Shown here: positions 22,578 to 35,002 of the stretch, piece by piece
Position numbering within the stretch: position 1 is the stretch's first letter
Layout: each line of letters begins with the position of its first letter
Source of the DNA: Trichinella spiralis
Taxonomy: Eukaryota > Nematoda > Enoplea > Trichinellida > Trichinellidae
DNA length: 64,000 nt
Direction: 5' to 3'
NCBI GenBank assembly: GCA_000181795.3
Contig: CM012954.1
Coordinates: 2,910,216-2,974,215 of the forward strand
Made by a program: the position numbers and the translations under genes
The notes under the pieces: model-generated
Told to the model about the DNA's origin: nothing
Database searches by the model: none
The model's input: only the letters and a program-made list of their open reading frames with translations

Positions 22578-23305
22578 ATGCTTTCGTTGAAAATTTGGCA
22601 AAATTTTTGTGGTTTGAACCGACTGCACTTGTTATCCTTTTTAATCACAATATGCCTTTCACTTATGATAGCACCTTGCAGAAGCTACTCTGTAAATTAC
22701 ATTACTACAACTACGACAGAAAATGGTTTAAAAATATTTGTTATGTGCATGCCATTTATATACCACGCAAAACCTTTTTTTCAGAATTCCCAGCTCAACA
22801 GTATAAAATAAAAGAAGGCGAAGAAAACGATTATGCTCAGTTTTATGAGAAGATAGAGAAAGCAAAACAGCGTAAACAGCATTAACAATGCTACATTTAA
22901 GAAAAACTATATTTTCCTATTCACAGAATTACTTGTCGATACAATACGAATGCTGATGTCCAAACCGCCACCCACACCACCACCGGCATATGACATTCAT
23001 TCAAAAATAGAGATAACAACTAGGTTTCTACATTCACTTGAAAAACTGATACCTGCAATTACAAATCTTTTTGCCGAAACACTGCGCAGTTATAGAATTT
23101 ATAGAAGAGAAATAAGTAAATGAAAAATTTTTGTTTCTTAAACTCCAAAATTTTATTATTCTTTCTTATAGTCGAGATGACGAGGCCGATTCAAGATCGT
23201 ACAGAAAGCATCGATGAAAAATCGAATTTGACCGACATTATTAAATTAGTTGCTCCAATATTAAGGCAGCTATGGAAACTCATTACTGATTACAGACAGC
23301 TTTAA
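22578..23305 (+). CDS. Unrecognised secreted protein
   Basis: Four exons (22578-22725, 22785-22871, 22927-23115, 23172-23305) join in frame to 185 residues, all introns phase 1. The N terminus holds a long hydrophobic segment (LLSFLITICLSLMIAPCRS) that fits a signal peptide after about 36 residues. The mature protein has a Thr run, a proline-rich patch (SKPPPTPPPAYDIH) and Leu-rich amphipathic segments (LHSLEKLIPAITNLFAETL, IIKLVAPILRQLWKL). There is no cysteine framework and no domain I know. Its YDI-containing segment weakly resembles one in the upstream secreted gene, so the pair may be diverged paralogs. Confidence 0.65.
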
Positions 23306-24117
23306 TTTGTTCAATTATTGTTCATTTTTACAATGTGATATTAAATTAAAGTTACTGTTACTTTTACCATTACCACAATGTGCAAACAGCGTTTACAACT
23401 ATTCAAATAAAATGTTTCCTTTTAGTTCTTCGCGGTTAATAAAATATAGTGCAAACATAACGTTCTTTTCATTATTATAAATAAAAATTGAATAAAATAC
23501 AGAAACAACTTACTATTTGCATCATTATCACTTTCTTTATTCATTTTTAGTACTGACAAAGACAAATTTCACGTTACAACAATGCCGAACCTTTATCCAT
23601 TACGTTTCAGTACCAGCTCCAGTAAGTTGCATCAAAAAATGAACTAGAAATTTAAGTGATTAAATTTACTATTATAAAAACGAAACAAAATTATTAATTT
23701 ATAATTGAAATAAAACTACTGATCTTTTGCTTAAAATTGTCCCTACAGTTCTTAACATTCTATGTATTGCAAAAACTCAACACGTTTGTTTCCAAAAATC
23801 CAATGCCAGAAGCAACATTTTAATAGTATATAAAATAACAGATTAGATATCCATATATGAGAAACATTTTAAAAAAACTTCATTATAATAAATTTAAAAT
23901 TTGTCTCATAATGAACTTACCACAAAAAAACTGTTAGGCAGTAATTTTTTCAGCATTTACAGTAACCAAAATTATACTCAAGTTTAAATTAACAGTGTTC
24001 ATTTGTCACGTACAGTTTTTTCATTAAAAAACTGGTTCTTTATTATATTTTTTTATTCCACATTATTTTTGAAGTAAAATAATTTAACATCAATTTGTAA
24101 AAATGACTAAATGACGT
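23306..24117. other. Intergenic region between convergent genes
   Basis: AT-rich sequence with several AATAAA-like motifs and long A/T runs, between a plus-strand secreted gene and minus-strand ISCA1. No gene was recognised. Confidence 0.4.
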
Positions 24118-24519
24118 TCAGATGGCAAAACTTTCCCCACAACCGCAGGTAGCTTTAATATTCGGATTTCGGAAAACAAATTCCGTAGATAACCTTGTTT
24201 CAACGTAATCGATTTCAGAACCAATTATAGTAAGTAACGCCTTCGGTTCGATGAAAATGTGGACACCATTGAAAATTACTTCTTCATCGGTATTTTCTTT
24301 TGTTCTAACATAATTCAACGTGTAAGAAAGTCCACTACAACCACGCTGTTTGACGCCAATTTTCAAACCCGCCATTTCTGGCTTCTGCTTGAGATATTCA
24401 CAAATCTTATTCTTTGCCCGGTCCGTTATGATGACTGGTACTCTGGTGTTGATCACCTTTTTAGCAGTTTTAACAACTCGTGCCGATCCAGCTGTTTGGG
24501 AAAACCACCGATATAACAT
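24118..24519 (-). CDS. ISCA1: Iron-sulfur cluster assembly 1 (ISCA1), mitochondrial
   Basis: Single-exon 133-residue A-type Fe-S scaffold/carrier. The core shows ITDRAKNKICEYLKQKP, GVKQRGCSGLSYTLNY and the C-terminal CGCGESF. This supplies the three conserved cysteines (RGCSG plus CGCG) that bind Fe/S. The basic, Ser/Arg-containing N terminus (MLYRWFSQTAGSARVV) fits a mitochondrial targeting peptide. In the family ISCA1 works with ISCA2 and IBA57 to build [4Fe-4S] clusters for lipoate synthase, aconitase and complex I. An acceptor-like TTTTATAG lies about 7 bp before the ATG. The upstream same-strand neighbour, TFIIA-alpha/beta, stops 336 bp away. Confidence 0.96.
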   Translation of the reverse strand: MLYRWFSQTAGSARVVKTAKKVINTRVPVIITDRAKNKICEYLKQKPEMAGLKIGVKQRGCSGLSYTLNYVRTKENTDEEVIFNGVHIFIEPKALLTIIGSEIDYVETRLSTEFVFRNPNIKATCGCGESFAI

Positions 24520-24855
24520 GGCCTTGCTATAAAACGCTTACTATGACATTAAAGTATGTAATTTAAAACAATAAATAAATACATAAGTACATATATACTT
24601 ATGTATCGATGTACATGAGCATAAAAAAATACAAATCAATATAACTCATAATTCTTCAAGTAAATTAAAACAAATATTTGTCTTTTTTCTGCCTTTTATT
24701 AAAATAAAATTATCAAATCACAAGGCAATTACCATTAGAGATAAAATTAGATTATGAATATCGAAGTTTTTCCGAATACCACACCTCAAAACAATAATTA
24801 AACGTCTTTTTCCACATTAGAAAGAAACAATGTGAAGATTAAAATGGCAAATCCA
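24520..24855. other. Spacer between TFIIA and ISCA1 genes
   Basis: 336 bp of AT-rich sequence on the transcribed side of two same-strand genes. A pyrimidine-rich tract ending in AG near the ISCA1 start is the only notable feature. Confidence 0.4.
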
Positions 24856-26320
24856 TTAGAATTCTGCTTCTCCCGAAGCGCGGTTAAACACTAGATCTTT
24901 ACCATTAATATTCATAATACCATCTTTGAAAATAAATTTCCATTTATTTCGTGTGCGTGTAACCTGAATATTACAAGTCTGTAAGAATTAAATAAATTTC
25001 AAAGTAAAAATTACTTTTACCTTTTCGTACTGGCAGGCAGTAACATTATCAGATTCAAAAATTTCACAAGGATCACCTACACTGATATCATCATCAGAAT
25101 TTAATGGCTCCTAAACAGAAAAGAAAAAAAAATACAAACAAAACATAAAACACACTTCACATACTCCATCTTCAACGGGTCCTGCATTTTCAGTGCTATC
25201 ATCAACAAGGTTTACCAAATCGCATTCTTCATCATCAATTTCTTCCAATTCCTCTTCGCTGTCTGCAGCTGGTCCATCAATTTGATATATAACTTTCTGC
25301 AACAACCATCAACGGTAAAACTGAGTAAATCAATGAATATTTAAAAAATAAATGCTTACACTGGCGGTGCTTCTTTCTGTCTTGACTTCCGTTGATGGCG
25401 TCGAACCGGTAACCTGGTTTACATTCTTACTGCTTACTACAGATTGCTGAACAGTCTGTGCAGTTCCACTAGCTGCCGTCAATATGTTCGAAGCAAAAAA
25501 GGCAGGACGTCCATGGATTGCTGCAGAGGCCGGTACAAATCTCACCGCTGTCCCACCTTTTAAAACATACATCAGTGCTTTATGCAATAAATCGCAAACA
25601 AGTGTCTTAAAACAAACCTCTCAAAGGTTGCACAACAAAACCGGGTGGATTATTTGTAAAGACTCCATGCGAGAACGCTAAACTGCTTGGTAATGACTGT
25701 GTTAATTGTATCGGCTGTATCATTTGTTGAGTTATTGGAACCGCAACCGTCGGAGGCATCTGCATGAAATTGCTTCGCAGCAATGGCGCTGGCGGATGAT
25801 CGTTGAAAGAATCAATTGCTTTTGTAGCCAAAACCTTTGATTCCCATACCTTAACAATGATTCACTAAGGTCAACATATATTCAATGTAACAAATAAACA
25901 ACACAATAAAATAAAATAACATACACATTTAAAATAAACAAATAAAAAATTCGCCTTCTTTTAAGTATGTGATAAAAGTTTTCGACACAAAGTTATTCAA
26001 ATTAAATAACATAAATTTCAAATAAAACGCTTAATACCTGTTGAAATTCAATATATTGAAATCAAACATATAATGATGTCACTGAATTAAAATAAGAAAA
26101 AACAAATAAAACATGATGACTAAATTCACCTGCTTAAAATCTTGAAGAACCTGCTCATCGAGTCCTTCATCTAAAAAGCTTTCACGTGAAGCGTTGCATA
26201 CTTCTTCAATTACACCTCGATAAATGCGATTCTGAAATGCAAATCAGCGTCAAGATAAGCTAGAAAAAACCATAATAATAACAAGCTAACCACTGGATTG
26301 TTGTGATAAAATGCAGACAT
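24856..26320 (-). CDS. GTF2A1: Transcription initiation factor IIA alpha/beta subunit
   Basis: Seven exons (26320-26291, 26231-26130, 25849-25618, 25556-25360, 25296-25165, 25110-25021, 24963-24856) join in frame to 296 residues. The N-terminal four-helix region matches TFIIA-alpha (YRGVIEEVCNASRESFLDEGLDEQVLQDFKQVWESKV, seen across exons 2-3). The middle is a low-complexity Gln/Ser/Thr-rich spacer followed by an acidic stretch (SEEELEEIDDEE). The C terminus is the TFIIA-beta barrel (CQYEKVTRTRNKWKF, DGIMNINGKDLVFNRASGEAEF). The precursor stabilises TBP on TATA DNA with TFIIA-gamma. Exon 1 encodes only ten residues, so the start rests on phase and family fit. Transcription diverges from eIF3L. 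Confidence 0.95.
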
Positions 26321-27081
26321 ATTTTTAGCAGCAACTGCGCCTTCAAATTTGCGTGCAGCTCATCAACACATACGCGCTGCGCAGAAGCCATAATGAAAGA
26401 AGCCCAAGGTAGACGCCATTGCTATCTTTAGTTTATATACCAATTGTGACTGTGACGTCAGTTTCAAGTAATACTGTAAGTTATCCTGCATGCCATTAAT
26501 ATTACTGTAGAATATGAAGTACTTTTTTTAAGTTATAATTTACTAAAAGTAAATTTGAAAACAGAAAAAAATGCTTTCGAACGAATGTGTCTTGTAACAT
26601 AGTCCTTGAATAATTTTTTATGATACAAATTTTTTCAGATTTTTACACTTTTAAATTTTTAAGCAATCCTTTAGTTTTATAATATATTTTACTCAAAATT
26701 TTATTTTTTACATAAATAAATGCCTAATCGTAATTTATGCAATACTAATCATGAACATAATGCACAATTAGCTTAATATTAAAGTACCATTATCTTGGAA
26801 TTTCAGCAGATAATAATCTTTTAAATTAAAAAAAACTATTTCAGTTAATTCTAAAATGAAAAGGAAAATTATTTAAAAAAAGCACACTGCATTTGATTAA
26901 TTATAAAATCGTCGCTGTTAAATTTGTTGCGATAATTATTCTTTTGAATCACACAAAAAATACAGTATGACTGTGAATGTGTCAGCCGCAGTTTTGCAGT
27001 GCAGACAGAAGCTCCTGTTGATTATCGTTAATTTAACTGTAAACTGACTTTGATATCTAAATTTATAGTTAGTGTTTAGCC
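26321..27081. other. Divergent promoter region of TFIIA and eIF3L
   Basis: 761 bp of AT-rich sequence between two housekeeping genes. The part next to TFIIA (about 26321-26450) is less AT-rich and probably 5' UTR. No specific element was identified. Confidence 0.4.
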
Positions 27082-29653
27082 ATGTATCGAGATGATCCAA
27101 GAGAACCTGCTAATTTTGGAAGACGTGATATGGATTATTCATCTGGAAAATACATATTGGTATGTATATAAGTTTCTTAATTCTTTATAGTTATTTTTAT
27201 TTTTATCAGACAAATGGTCAAAGTATAAGCCGTATGGAATCTTATTCAAGTAGTGCAGTTCCAGAAGAAATGCTTGATTTCTTGAAAGTTCTGAAACGTG
27301 CAATTCGTGATCAGAACGTGGGTGAAATTCATTCGCTCTACGAATATGGGTTTGAACTTTGTGATCATGTTTTGTTTTATTAGAATATTTATAACCTGTT
27401 AGATTTTATCTAATAGATTTTTTGAAGTAACCGATAAATATTATCGAAGTCGAAATTTGCCTGATGAAGATGTAGTTAGAAAACTGCTGAATTGCGGTAT
27501 AGAAATTTATTGAAACATTGGTTGTTGTTGCTATAACTGTTTCTTTTATTGATGCAGACTTGGATTCACAGTGTGACGAAATATTTATTGCACTTTATAA
27601 AGATTTATACTATCATTTTCTATATGACCGATTTCACCACGAACTAACTATTGAACAACGATGCGCATCGTATATGAACTTCATGACATTATTTGACATG
27701 CTGTTGAAATCAGTAGAACCACTGAAACTAAATTTACCTGACATCTGGCTTTGGGAAATGATTGATGAATTTATTTATCAGGTTTTCTTTCAATTATAGT
27801 TTTGTGAAATTCTTTATATAAGTAACCAATTACTTTCTTTCCCAGTTTCAATCATTTTGCCATTTTAAATGCAATCAAAATAAAATAACTGCCAAAGATT
27901 TGGAAGAATTACAAGCTTATCAAACCCCTGTAAGTGAGAAATTTAACGATTTGCCAATATCTTTACAATATTTTATGACTTCATAGATATGGAATTTCTA
28001 CGATGTAGTTGGAGTGTTGTATTCAATGGCTAGAAAACCTCGAGTCGAAAAACAGCTTTATGCTTTGAAGAATCAACGTATGTTGTAAAAATAGAATCAA
28101 GTTTTCAACGTATAATGAAATACTTACACTTTTAGAAGAATACCAACCAATCTGTGCTGAGATTGAATACCATCCGATGTACTTCAAATTCGGCTACTTT
28201 AGTCTTATTGGACTTTTGCGCTTGCATACACTTCTTGGCGAATATTCCCAAGCGTTGACAATTGGTCGAAATATAGAATTTCATGCTCTGGTAAAATTAT
28301 TGTTATTGTTGTATATATATTATATATTAGAATTGCATATATTTGAAAAAGTGAAACAGTTGGATTGTAGTTTGACTCTTGAGAATGTCCAACTTATAGG
28401 GACTTTACAATGCAGTTCCTTCTTGCATGGTAAGCCTACATTATTACAGTGGCTTTTGCCACATGATGATGCGCCAGTACAAAGATGCAATCAAGCTTTT
28501 TGTCGACTGCTTGCTTTACATACAACGTACGCGCTCGTTGACTAACCAAACAGCATGGCGATATGATGTGGTTAGTTTTCATTAGCTAATATTGTCAGTA
28601 AACGTTCTGTTGTCATAAACAGTATTTTTTAGGCTACAAAAACTGCTGAGCAGATATACGAACTGTTGGCTATTTGTTTGGCTCTTCAACCGCAACGTAT
28701 TGACGAAAGTATCCAAGCAGAGTTGACAAAAGCGATGGGTGAGAAAATGACCCGAATGCAGCGCGGGTATCAATCTCTTCCTCTATCTGTGAGAAAAAAC
28801 ATGGAATAATCATATTCTCCTTTATACAGAGAATTGGCGGATTTTGAGAGTGCTTTTATTGTTGGTTGTCCAAAATTTTTAGTACCAACTCTGAACCGAA
28901 CCGAAGCAGGTCCCAGCTCATTCAAGGTTCTTTTCCACTTATTCAGTTTAAGCAGTATTTGTGTAAAATGATCTTCTAAAACAGGAACCACTGTTGCGGG
29001 AATGCCGAATATTTCTCGAAGAGGTGAAACAACAAAAAGCGATTACTATACTTCGAGGGTATAAGTTCAGTTACTTTATCTGATTGTATCTTTGTGCTGA
29101 TAATCATTGTTGTTTTCTAAAGATACATGAAGCTGTACAGTACAATGGATATGGCCAAGTTGTCGTCGTTCATGGAAAAAGACAAGGAAAATCTGGTCTC
29201 CGCCCTGCTATCATTTAAAGTATATGTTTTAGAGGATGATTCTCTTCGGCAAAAAGTATAAAATGTCTTTCTTTCCGCTACTTTAGCACAAGATGTCCGA
29301 TCAAACGAGAACACTAACCGCCGAAGAAGACATACCAAACGATATTGATTTTTACATCGATATGGTATAAAAATTTGCTTCTTATAATGAGTATCAATTG
29401 TGGGATTGTTTTTCTGTTTTCCATAGGATATGATACATATTGCAGATACGAAAGTGGCACAGCGTTATGGTGAATACTTTATCCGCCATGTTCAAAAGCT
29501 CATCCAGGTATTTTATTCATGTGATAAATGCAATTCAGTGCGAAGTTATTAATTTCTGATCATCCATTTCTTCAGTTGAACCAAAATTTGCCGAAACTGA
29601 GCAGCCGATCTTTCAAAGCTAGATACGTAGAAATGCGTGACAACAGAAAATGA
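27082..29653 (+). CDS. EIF3L: Eukaryotic translation initiation factor 3 subunit L
   Basis: Fifteen exons join in frame to about 553 residues (family about 564). Conserved blocks include [72 protein letters not shown], MRLQ-type QPQRIDESIQ, the PCI-region YMKLYSTMDMAKLSSFM, and the C-terminal [26 protein letters not shown]. eIF3L is a PCI-domain component of the eIF3 octamer core that binds the 40S subunit during initiation. Exon 8 (28400-28570) uses an acceptor inside a misleading open frame; family conservation (YYSGFCHMMMRQY) fixes the frame. It is convergent with the PPP1R37-like gene, 165 bp away. Confidence 0.97.
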
Positions 29654-29818
29654 ATTTTCTTCTCCTTTATATACATGTCAGATAGATGACGGATGGGTGA
29701 TATTTATTAATAAAACATCATAATAAAAACCAGTGCTTCAGTGAAATTCTGCAAACTTTGGTCCCCGTGTGGTGTGGGTGTATTGTTGAGTTGTGAAAAT
29801 ACAAACTCGGCCGGCATA

Positions 29819-32800
29819 TCATGTTGAAGAGAAAAATCGACGTTGAACATTGAAAGGGAGTAGTAATTCATCATTGACATCGTGGGTTTGTGAGTAATGG
29901 TCACCATGACCGTCGACTTCGTAATGGACACAGGTGACCATCTCGGTGACGGTCTTGTAAACCGCACGCTCAACATCGTCCTCCAAGCCATGCGTATCCG
30001 AATAATGATGCTTATTTGGACACTGGTGTCGAGCTCGTTGTCGACACTTCAAAGCCGTTCTTCGTTCGTTGCTCAACTCGTAGTCGACAAAGCGGACTAT
30101 GTCTGTCAGCACTTGACGAACAGCGCTTTGTACGACGTCACTGTTGGTCTGTGCATTTGCTGGGCTGCTGCTGCACATTGGCTTTTCCGCCAGTTCAATT
30201 TGTTCGGCCCGCTGCCGTTCTTGGGCGTTGGCCCAAGCTCGGTTCCTTTCGCAGAAGACCTGCAACTCTTGGTACCGACGCTGGAAATGAGAACCGTATC
30301 GTTTGCTGCGCGAACGTGAACACTCGTAACAACTGGGGTCCAAGCTAAGACTGACCAATGAACTGTTGATGCGCAGCGCAGCATGCAGTGCTAACAAACC
30401 TGCGGTTTTGATTCCGGGATTTCTCCTCAAATCCAAGCTCATTAACGATTTACTATCGGCAAGACATTCGGCAAGCGCAATTGCACCTGAAACAGCAAAT
30501 CAAAATTCATTACAAGCAACTGCGCATAACCATAATGTAAATAAAGAAAATTATCAACAATATTCATTTAAATTTTAATCTTCTTCTTCTTATAACACGG
30601 ATAGTAAAAAGAAAAACAAAATACTGATTATTATTACCGTATACAGTGTGATCCTAATGAAAAATACAATTCAGACCTGGACAAGTGATTTGTGTCGCTT
30701 GGAGAAACAATTTTTCCAAACTTTTGCTTTTGATTAATGATTCTTTAAACAAAGTCATGCCTTCATTGCCGATAGTGTTCTGGCTTAAATCCAGACAACG
30801 AACAGTTCTGTTTCCAGCCTAATAAAACAAAACAATATTATAAAAAAATAATTGAAACACCGATATTATTACTATTTACCAACATCGATACAATAAAAGC
30901 TAGCCCACTGGCGGTGATTTTGTTGTTCCGCAAGCACAGTGACGCCAAACGGCTACGTTTCACCACTTCGGCATGTTTAAGAGCATCGCAAATATGACCT
31001 ACTCCAATGTCCTCGAAAAAGTAAAAAGTTTATTTGAAAAATAATAATTATAAATGCATATACTTCTAAACGATTCGATCTCAAATCCAACACTTCCAAA
31101 CTTCTGTTGGCGAAGAGCAAATTGAATAAACTAATACCGTCTACAGGTGACAAGCCGTTCTCACCCAAATACAGTTCACGAACGACATTGTTAACACGCA
31201 AAGCACCAGCTTAAACATAGAAAAGAAAGAAAGAAGTTAAGAGAAAACCAAAAAAAAATATCCATCCGCCCATCCACTAACACACCCATGAGCATACCTA
31301 AAAGCATCAACGATTTTCCACCAAGAGAACATTTCTCCAAATTTAAGCACGTCAAACTCATTTGCACACGAAGCACTCGTGCCAGTGCAGTTAATGATCG
31401 TTCATTGACGGAAGTGTTTCTCAAATATAAACCTTTTAAACTTGAACTCTGCAAGAATAACAACAGCAAAAGCAACCACAATAAAGCCATGTATAAAACA
31501 TTCAGTAATAATAATTCAGTAATTAATTATTGTTAAATTACCCTTCGCAGCATGCGAAACAGCTCTTGCCATCCCCATGGACCTACACTTTGATTGTAGG
31601 AGAGATTCAAATGATGCGCTGAATTGTAAAATTCCAATATGTCCGACAATGAGCTTAGAGCAGCATCATCCAAAGAACAATTTTCAAAATCAACAGAATG
31701 AAAGCGAAAAAACTTGAACACTTCTTCCAAACAATCAATCTGCGCCTGAGTCACTTTTTCGCCTAAATAAATAATTTAAATCTCTTATTTTATATGAAGC
31801 AAAAAATAATAAAATATTCAACATATTGTGCAAACCTCTCAAGGTAAAACTTGGCAATCGAACTCGACTTTTGGAATTTAATTCCTATAACAATGTGTTC
31901 AATTTTACATTAGACTTTTTCCAAAACTACAAGAAAAATTAATGAAAATTAACAACAGTAATAATAATTACTAATGAAGAAACTTCAAAATTTTCGCAAA
32001 ATATTTTCAACAATAAAAAGTGAAACAACAATTTCATAAATTTGAGAAATATAGAATCATTTTAGCATTACTGAACCAAATTTTGGAGAGAATCTACGTA
32101 AAGTCAATAGTGGAGATCAATTTTGCGCCATAATTTTACACATATTGCAATTATTATATAGCTATAAACGCAAGGGCAATTTAGAATTGTAATGTCATTC
32201 CTCAATATCGGTTATTCGTTCTCTCGTTCCCTTTAACAAACTGTTACAAATTACACAACCCAATTTTCCATTTACAACGCAAAATAACATTCAGAAGCTT
32301 AATTTAAAAAAATAAAATAAAAATACTTGAATTTGAGCTTCTGCTTTTTTGCTCGGCTGAATACCAGCTTTGGAGCATGCATGTCTGTAAGCACTGAGAA
32401 TTTCCAAACTGCTTGGTGAATCAACATCATCTGATTCTAAAGAAAACAGTAAAGAAACAACCATGGAAATAATAATTATTCAGAAACTTCATTTCAATTG
32501 TACACGCGAACAATTAAATTCGCACAGAACATAAACTACAGTTTGCAATTATAACTATATAAAGAAAATATTATATAATCATCGACGATTCAACCAGTCA
32601 ATCAAGTTAAAAAGTTACAATAATTTCTATTTTAAAATGATAATAAGAAATTATCTTTTTCGATTAATAAAGTAGTAAAGAAACATAAACTTGCCAAAAT
32701 GTTTTGGTCTCCACGGTTCATGGTATTTGACGACTACAAGAGAATCGTCGTCAAGAAATCTCACGCTTTTACGTTTTATATTTTTTCTCATAGATGAATC

Positions 32801-33079
32801 AGATTCCGCTGGCTTGGAATTATCTGCCGACTCGTCGGCATCGCTGGACAATTCGAAATGGACGTTGCTTGAACAGCATGCTTCGGACGAAGACGATGAT
32901 GCCATGGCAACGTTGGGAATCTGGTGACCATCGGTAGGGTTGTTCAAATTCGACGGCGGTGGCACGTGAACTGCCGGCTCTGTGGGCAAGCTGGATAAAG
33001 AGGAACCTTGCAGAGCATCACGCAAGCTTGACAACAGTTTAACAGTCATGTCCGATCCAATGTTGCGAAAAAAATTCAT
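29819..33079 (-). CDS. PPP1R37: PPP1R37-like leucine-rich-repeat PP1 regulatory subunit
   Basis: Nine exons join in frame to about 667 residues. An acidic Ser-rich N terminus carries KRKSVRFLDDD, an RVxF-type PP1-docking motif, followed by EPWRP as in the family. A run of ribonuclease-inhibitor-type LRRs follows (for example FHSVDFENCSLDDAALSSL, HHLNLSYNQSVG, LYLGENGLSPVDGISLF, CLDLSQNTIGNEGM, LDLRRNPGIKTAGLLALHAAL). A roughly 150-residue His/Arg-rich C-terminal tail follows the LRRs. The family binds PP1 and limits its activity. The first coding intron must use a GC donor (G|GCAAGT at 32694) to keep frame. A strong 3' splice site lies just upstream of the ATG, suggesting a 5'-UTR intron. Confidence 0.9.
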
Positions 33080-34263
33080 AGAGATGATGTCAGCCTGAAA
33101 AACAGCAAAAGAGAAGAAGATGTGAATCAATCATCATAAATCAAACTTACCTGTACACCCGCTTTGCATTACACAATCAAAAATTTGGCGGACAGCTGAT
33201 TCAACAACAAATAAAAAACAGTAAATACGAATTTAGTAAAACATCAATCAGCCGCTCTATAACAAAATCAACAAGTAAACAACTCTGCTTGATTTGAATT
33301 ACTGAATTCTTGGAAAACATCAACGTATTTTTAAATTACTTGCAATTATTTCAAAGCTCAAATAAATCAAACGACAACAAAATGCGCAATTTTTAAAACT
33401 AATTCAAAAATAGTACAGTAACAATTTACATAACAATATGCAAGTATGTTGACAGTAAATTTCACAGTAAACAACTTTACAAAAACGTCAACGGTCAATT
33501 TCTTCGCTTCATTTACATACAATTTAAAAATGTCAAGTTACTTCTTACGAATACCAATTTTTTACGCGAATTTTAATCAGAAAATATCACGCACAATTTC
33601 TACGTCAGTTTATTTAGAAATAACTGATTCAGAATACAGTAACTTTCTACTTGATTTATGTTTTATTAAATTTTTTTCCTTCGAGCATATATAACTGATT
33701 TATTTACTCTTCGCCATCCTAAAAGCAACCAATTAAAATAGCATAAAAACAAATTAATGCATTGCAATAAAAGAATTGCTCAAATGGTCTATTTCAAACC
33801 TGATGAGAATTCAAAGGTGCAGCTGGTTGATCTAAATTTTGAAGTGTCGGTAATGTTCAATATAAAACAGTGAACAATTCAAAAATAAAATTTCTTTATT
33901 GCAAATTACATCTTTCAAAGATACAGTAATAAATTGACAGTCAAGTACTATTAATGAAGAAATTATATTATTCAGTTAATTTGTCGAGTAAATTTGGGTG
34001 TTCCACCTCACTTGCCGACAAAAGTTTCCATAAGAAATGAAAAGTAATACTTAATTGCCTATTATAATATTGTTCTCATTTATTTTCTCCAGCGGCAAGT
34101 AATTGAAATATTGCGAAGCATAGCAAACTGCAAACGACGTGCAATTTAAAGAAGAAAAAGTACACGCATCCAACGGGTGTCAAGATGCAAACATTAAATA
34201 CAACTTGTTATACTTTCAAAGCTAAAATCAGTCTAACGAAAATCAGCTGTGGCAAATGAAAAT
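33080..34263. other. Spacer between VGLL4-like and PPP1R37-like genes
   Basis: 1.2 kb of AT-rich DNA. An 82-codon plus-strand frame at 33446-33694 is low-complexity and has no family resemblance. Likely holds the PPP1R37 5' UTR/promoter and the VGLL4 3' UTR. Confidence 0.4.
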
Positions 34264-35002
34264 TTAGCTTGGGCTATTTTCAGACTGACTTTCGCTTGAA
34301 ATTTCATTTTCGCCAACTTCCACTGCCTGAATAGTGACATCGTTGGCAGTGGTTGCAGTTTCAGTGCTCATGTTCGCTTTTAAAGCCCACCAAACTTCAC
34401 CCAAAGCGCGCGCAAAATGGTCGTCCACGGCAAGGCTTGGCTGGTCAGGTGCCGATGATTCACTGCAATGCCTACCTTTCACCTCGGCTTCGTTGAGCAA
34501 AAGCGGATTAAAGCTCAAAGATTTACGAAAATGCTCATCTACGTCTGGCAATTCCGACTGGTTGAAATTATGATCTAGAAGAACAAAACACAGAGACTTT
34601 CAATTAATTACCATCTTGAATTGAAAATAGTCTGTTACTGCTGCAAAACTCACCCTGAGTTTGGATCACTGAAGGCCGAGCTTCGATTACTGTCTGTCCA
34701 GAAGATGCTTGAGAATCATTCCATCTAGCACTTTTTTTTGACAAATCCAACGGCTGCAAACGTTCCGAACATGCTTCGCCTGTGGATCTCATGCTAGAAC
34801 TGCGAGAACAACTGGCGCCACTTTCCATACCATCATCTTCACCATCGGATACATCAACAACATTGATTTCTTCATCATCTTCACTGAAAATTATTCAAAT
34901 CAAATTATTTTCGAACATACAAAAAAATTTACTGTACTTTTCATGCCGTTGTTCTGGATCTTTTGTCACCGCAGACAATGATCCATTGAGACAAAATGCC
35001 AT
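34264..35002 (-). CDS. VGLL4: Vestigial-like 4 (VGLL4/Tgi) TEAD cofactor
   Basis: Three exons (35002-34938, 34883-34654, 34574-34264) join in frame to 201 residues. Two Tondu (TDU) motifs, VDEHFRKSLS (about 110-119) and VDDHFARALGEVW (about 148-160), are the double TDU arrangement diagnostic of VGLL4/Tgi. This family binds TEAD/Scalloped and competes with YAP/Yorkie in the Hippo pathway. Upstream lie an acidic patch, a PLDLSKK motif (about 66-72) that fits the CtBP corepressor-binding consensus, and a conserved RPSVI. The protein should be a nuclear repressor. Further 5' exons cannot be excluded, because the 3 kb upstream contains GC-rich patches. Confidence 0.88.

Noticed and set aside
29897-30384. 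Overlapping long ORFs on both strands
   Set aside because: Shadows of the last PPP1R37-like exon (29819-30486, minus), whose frame continues the LRR series.
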